Assembly: GCA_025363575.1 (NCBI GenBank) | Contig: JANYDM010000198.1 | Coordinates: 1 to 36,307 of the forward strand | DNA length: 36,307 nucleotides | From: Betaproteobacteria bacterium | GTDB taxonomy: Bacteria > Pseudomonadota > Gammaproteobacteria > Burkholderiales > SG8-41 | Reading direction: 5' to 3' | Shown here: piece after piece, positions 33,263-36,307 of the stretch | Layout of the letters: every line of letters starts with the position of its first letter | How positions within the stretch are numbered: position 1 is the stretch's first letter | Notes under the pieces: generated by a model | Databases searched by the model: none | What the model saw: the letters and a program-made list of their open reading frames with translations, nothing else | Told to the model about the DNA's origin: nothing | Program-made: the position numbers and the translations under genes

Positions 33263-34231
33263 CTAAACGACTTTCACCACGACTTTGCCGACGCGATCTT
33301 CCGCGTCCATATGCGCAAGCGCGGCCGGCATCTCGTCGAACGCGAATACGCGATCGATCACCGGTGAGATGCGTCCATCGGCGAGCGCCGGCAGGATATC
33401 GCGCGCGAAGCCGCGCGTCGTCTCGGCGCGCTCTTCGCGCTTGAGGCGCACATTAGAAATGCCGAAGATCTGCAGCCGGTCAATATGCGCGGCGTTGAGA
33501 TCGATATCGGCATGGTAGGCGCCGTCGACATAGCCGACGATGGCGAGACGGCCCTCGCGCGCCAGCGAGCGCATGCACTCGCCGAACACCGAGCCGCCGA
33601 CCAGATTGACCGCGAGGTTCGCGCCTTCTCCGGTCGCCGCGCGCACCTTGCCGGCAAAGTCCGGCGCGCGCGTTTGCAATGGCACATCGAGGCCCAGCGC
33701 CGCGAGTTTCTCGAGCTTCGCGGCCGAGCCCGATGTGCCCAGCGTGCGTGCGCCGAGAACTTTCGCTGTCAGCACGCTCGCGACACCGACGCCCGACGAC
33801 GCGCCGGCCACGAGCAGCCACTCGCCCGCTTGCAGCTTACCGTAGCGCACGGTCGCTTCGTACGCCGTAATAAAGCTCGACGGGATGGCGGCGGCCTGCT
33901 CCCACGTGAGGCGCGGCGGCACGGCGAGCACTTGGCCAACATACATCGCCGCATACTCCGCGAACGCGCCGCGCACGCGTCCCATCACGCGATCGCCTTT
34001 TTTCCACTGCGTGACGCCTTCGCCCACGGCTTCGACAACGCCGGATGCCTCGGTGCCGCCCAGCCGCTCGGGGCCGCCGTGGACCGCGCTACCGACTATC
34101 AGCTCCCCGCGGTTGAGCGCAGTCGCGTGCACGCGCACGAGCAATTCATCGCGCTGCGGCTGCGGCCTGGGCACGTCGCGCGGCTCGAGCGCCGAGTGCC
34201 CGTCGCGCGTGACGATCCAGTAGGATTTCAT
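33263..34231 (-). CDS. Zinc-independent MDR family NADPH:quinone oxidoreductase-like protein
   Basis: This 322-residue medium-chain dehydrogenase/reductase is of the quinone oxidoreductase branch. The GroES-like N-terminal domain (about 1-125) includes ALNRGELIVG and GTEASGVVEAVGEGV but lacks the Cys/His zinc ligands. The Rossmann domain carries VAGASSGVGVASVLTAK (141-157). The C-terminal APDFAGKVRAATGEG and DRVGKVVVKVV are typical. It should reduce quinones or enones with NADPH in the cytosol. A palindromic repeat separates it from the Bug receptor downstream. It is divergent from the TctC-like receptor at 34281, with 49 bases between the starts. Confidence 0.92.
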   Translation of the reverse strand: MKSYWIVTRDGHSALEPRDVPRPQPQRDELLVRVHATALNRGELIVGSAVHGGPERLGGTEASGVVEAVGEGVTQWKKGDRVMGRVRGAFAEYAAMYVGQVLAVPPRLTWEQAAAIPSSFITAYEATVRYGKLQAGEWLLVAGASSGVGVASVLTAKVLGARTLGTSGSAAKLEKLAALGLDVPLQTRAPDFAGKVRAATGEGANLAVNLVGGSVFGECMRSLAREGRLAIVGYVDGAYHADIDLNAAHIDRLQIFGISNVRLKREERAETTRGFARDILPALADGRISPVIDRVFAFDEMPAALAHMDAEDRVGKVVVKVV

Positions 34232-34280
34232 TCGTTCATCAAGGTTGTGGTTGGCAGCGGCCTATAGTACACAATACCGC

Positions 34281-35303
34281 ATGCTCACGAACCGCCGTCT
34301 CACCACCGCATCAATCGCATCGCTTGCAATCGCGCTCCTTGCAATCGCTTCTCTTGCGATCCAAAACGCCGCACACGCCGCCGCGCCCGCATGGCAACCG
34401 AAGACCGCAGTCGAGATCATGGTGGCGTCCGGCCCCGGCGGCGGCATGGACCGCACCGCGCGCTCGATCCAGTTCATAGTGCGCGAGCGCAAGATCGCCG
34501 ACATCGCATTTAACGTCGTCAACAAGGCGGGCGGCGGCGGCACCATCGGCTGGACTTATCTGAGCCAGCATCCGCGCGACGGGCAATATCTCGCCATCGG
34601 CTCGCCTGCGCTGCTGACGAATCACATTACCGGCAAATCGGTGCTATCGCATGCCGACTTCACGCCGCTCGCGATGCTCGCCAGCGAATACACGGCATTC
34701 GCCGTCGCCGCCAACTCGCCGATCAAGACCGGCAAAGACTTGATCGAGCGGCTGCGCGCCGACCCGCGCTCGGTCAGCATCGCCATCAGCACCAGCATAG
34801 GCAGCGGCAACCACGTCGCCATGGGCAAAGTCGGCAAAGCAGCGGGCGTCGATATTTCGAAACTGCGGCTCGTGATCTTCAACGCCACCGGCGAAGCGAT
34901 CACCGCCGTCATCGGCGGGCATGTCGACCTGGTCCCCGCCACGGCCTCGAGCGTGCTGCCTTATATCCAATCGAGCCAAGCCGGCCTGCGCATCATCGCC
35001 ATCGCGGCGCCGCAACGAGCGGGCGGCGCGCTTGCCAACATACCGACGTGGCGCGAACAGAACGTTAATGTCGTGCAGGACAGTTTTCGCGCGGTGATAG
35101 GTGCGAAAGACCTGGCGCCTGCACAGATCGCGTACTGGGACGGCGTGTTCGGCGCGCTGGCGAAGACCGCGGAGTGGAAGAAAGACGTCGAAGACAATTA
35201 CTGCGTGAATAACTACCAGCCGAGCGCCGAGGCCGGCCGCTACCTCGCGGCGCAGTATGAGGATTTCCGCAGTTCGCTGAAAGACCTGGGCGTCGTTAAA
35301 TAG
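34281..35303 (+). CDS. TctC-like tripartite tricarboxylate receptor (12 of 12)
   Basis: This 340-residue exported receptor is of the same branch as the one at 11074: first loop SGPGGGMDRTAR, second NKAGGGGTIGWTYL, later FNATGEAITAVIGGHVDL, and C-terminus DLGVVK. The signal peptide (1-33, ends NAAHA) has a hydrophobic core made of three 15-base DNA repeats. The frame is open to a TTG at 34245, but the ATG at 34281 begins the leader; no clear SD is seen, and TATAGT at 34263-34268 may be a -10 box. It is the last receptor before the composition change and has no enzyme gene on its strand. Confidence 0.92.
   Translation: MLTNRRLTTASIASLAIALLAIASLAIQNAAHAAAPAWQPKTAVEIMVASGPGGGMDRTARSIQFIVRERKIADIAFNVVNKAGGGGTIGWTYLSQHPRDGQYLAIGSPALLTNHITGKSVLSHADFTPLAMLASEYTAFAVAANSPIKTGKDLIERLRADPRSVSIAISTSIGSGNHVAMGKVGKAAGVDISKLRLVIFNATGEAITAVIGGHVDLVPATASSVLPYIQSSQAGLRIIAIAAPQRAGGALANIPTWREQNVNVVQDSFRAVIGAKDLAPAQIAYWDGVFGALAKTAEWKKDVEDNYCVNNYQPSAEAGRYLAAQYEDFRSSLKDLGVVK
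34314..34358 (+). repeat. Three 15-bp tandem repeats inside a signal peptide
   Basis: The units ATCGCATCGCTTGCA, ATCGCGCTCCTTGCA and ATCGCTTCTCTTGCG encode IASLA, IALLA and IASLA in the hydrophobic core of receptor 12. A fourth ATC follows. Copy-number change would keep the frame and alter core length. Confidence 0.6.
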
Positions 35304-35436
35304 ACCCGCCGGCGCGTTCGCTGCGCCACAATACGCGTTTGGCCCCAATGTAAGGTTTTTCCGGACAGGCTAGGCAGACAATCCTGGCGTAGACTAAGAC
35401 ACTGTCATAAGAAGAATCACAGGGCAGTGAAAATTC

Positions 35437-35665
35437 GTGAAGCGTTTTCTAACGTCGGCTCTGATCGCGGGCTTATGCTTGCATTGCGCGCGCTGATGCA
35501 GTGACGCCGATTGCGCGCGTTGATACTAATGCGATGGAAATGCTCGCAAAGAGGAGTAGAGATCCGCATTACGTTCTCAAGCCAAATTCACGACCCAAGT
35601 ATTTCAGGAGTAGAAACGTGCCAAATAGACTATTTCGAATCCAATTAAACAATGCCAACGCCTAA
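35437..35665 (+). pseudogene. Possible frameshifted small exported-protein gene
   Basis: From a GTG at 35437 the frame reads KRFLTSALIAGLCLHCAR, a good Sec leader, and then hits TGA right after a GCGCGCGC run (35486-35493). Restoring two bases (or removing one) joins it to an open frame that continues as ADAVTPIARVDTNAMEMLAK and ends at TAA 35663-35665, giving a leader with an ARA cleavage site and a short basic mature part. This gene-free gap (35304-35651) holds nothing else convincing. An AGGAG at 35606-35610 followed by GTG at 35618 also defines a 15-codon ORF that ends inside the next gene, possibly a leader peptide. The reading is speculative. Confidence 0.3.
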
Positions 35666-36307
35666 TCCTTACATAGAGCCCGTGCGCGAATTGTTGTTGG
35701 CGCGCGGAATTGACCTGCCCACATTTCCACAACTGGAGCCAAATGCCGAACCGTCTACTCTAGCTTTGCTTCAACCAAGAGCACAAATCATCGACTCGGC
35801 AACAGGTATTCGCAATACCGATCAAGCACTCGCCGTCCAGAAAGTTAAATCTTTCCTTCAACGCGCGGCTGAAACTAACTCCAGTTTCTGTGCAACGCCG
35901 GAATATTGCTGCCCGTGGTCTGTAATTGATGAGATTACCTCGGGAACTATCGAAATTCCCGAATTTGCTATTTGGATTCTTGGTTGCGAAGGGATTCAGC
36001 TAACTGAATTGAAAGCGCGCGTAGTATCTACTGCTAAAGTTGAATGGGTACTTGAAGATCCCACGCCTCATCAGTCACCCGGACAGACTTTCGTCGATCC
36101 CGTATGTTTGGTGATGAAGGGAAAGAGGGCCAATGCTGGAACCCCAGTCTTGATTGTAATCGTTCAATGCAAGACGGAACCTATGGGCGGCAACCCGTTT
36201 GAACAGCAATATATGATTCGAGGCGCCCCAATCTATGTAATTAAAAATCCAGAAGACTATTCAATACGAGTTATTTCCCTCATTTGCTCTGACGTACTTC
36301 AGGATCC
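35652..36307 (+). CDS. Nitrilase-superfamily-like protein, truncated by the window end
   Basis: An ATG at 35652 opens a frame that runs 218 codons to the window edge without a stop, in DNA much less G+C-rich than the rest. The layout fits a carbon-nitrogen hydrolase. Glu84 in CATPEYCCPW is the candidate general base, AIWILGCEG resembles the following strand, Lys174 in QCKTEPMGGN is the candidate lysine, and Cys212 in RVISLICSDVLQD matches the nucleophile strand (family form: ICxD). Spacings of 90 and 38 are plausible. The 80 residues before the fold are not recognised. Divergent nitrilase domains occur in defence-island proteins, but nothing here proves that role. The start has only a weak binding site. 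Confidence 0.65.
   Translation, partial: MPTPNPYIEPVRELLLARGIDLPTFPQLEPNAEPSTLALLQPRAQIIDSATGIRNTDQALAVQKVKSFLQRAAETNSSFCATPEYCCPWSVIDEITSGTIEIPEFAIWILGCEGIQLTELKARVVSTAKVEWVLEDPTPHQSPGQTFVDPVCLVMKGKRANAGTPVLIVIVQCKTEPMGGNPFEQQYMIRGAPIYVIKNPEDYSIRVISLICSDVLQD

Noticed and set aside
1..36307. TctA or TctB permease, transposase, tRNA, rRNA or CRISPR array
   Set aside because: I looked through all frames and gaps and saw no multi-span membrane protein, transposase motif, clover-leaf or direct-repeat array.

Overview
The window is high-G+C DNA from a betaproteobacterium, most likely of the Burkholderiales. The main reason is the very high density of Bug/TctC-type periplasmic receptors, a family known to be expanded in that order. 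The other cues are core and catabolic genes of the expected type (CaiB/BaiF CoA transferase, dienelactone hydrolase, DUF1365 with a cyclopropane fatty acid synthase). No rRNA, tRNA, CRISPR array, transposase or phage gene was seen.

Layout. Bases 1-2134 (+) are the end of a lipid-modification operon: the tail of an upstream gene, a DUF1365 protein and a cyclopropane-fatty-acyl-phospholipid synthase-like methyltransferase. Bases 2156-7848 (-) form a run read as dienelactone hydrolase, CoA transferase, Bug, Bug, GST, Bug. Bases 7991-13054 (+) hold Bug, an Fe-S old-yellow-enzyme-type reductase, a TctC-like receptor and an amidohydrolase. Bases 13070-15056 (-) are two Bug genes. Next come a PRISE-type enone reductase (15127, +), a small membrane protein (-), and Bug followed by a D-amino-acid-dehydrogenase-like oxidase (16823-19186, +). 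A DUF4124 protein (+) follows. On the - strand are a PRC-barrel protein, an exported MBL-fold hydrolase and an enoyl-CoA hydratase (20027-22627). On the + strand are an exported alpha/beta hydrolase, Bug, and an exported argininosuccinate-lyase-like enzyme (22860-26564). Bases 26591-29638 (-) encode a Tat-exported GMC oxidoreductase with its small subunit and a lipocalin-like protein. Bases 29865-32134 (+) hold an exported protein of unknown function, DUF6152 and Bug. Bases 32213-34231 (-) hold a quinone oxidoreductase-like MDR enzyme and Bug. A TctC-like receptor (34281-35303, +) closes the array. From about 35.4 kb the base composition drops, and the window ends inside an uncatalogued nitrilase-fold ORF that probably opens an accessory island.

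How the genes work together. Twelve receptors (about a third of the genes) are interleaved with small enzyme cassettes, but no TctA or TctB membrane subunit is present. The picture is a scavenging array: each receptor probably captures a carboxylated compound made or released by neighbouring periplasmic enzymes, and shared TctAB permeases elsewhere would import it. Cytoplasmic CoA transferase, hydratase, enone reductases and hydrolases would then process it. Substrates cannot be read from the sequence. Short palindromic repeats with a 10-bp internal period sit beside Bug genes at four places, each between co-oriented genes; one copy supplies part of a signal peptide.
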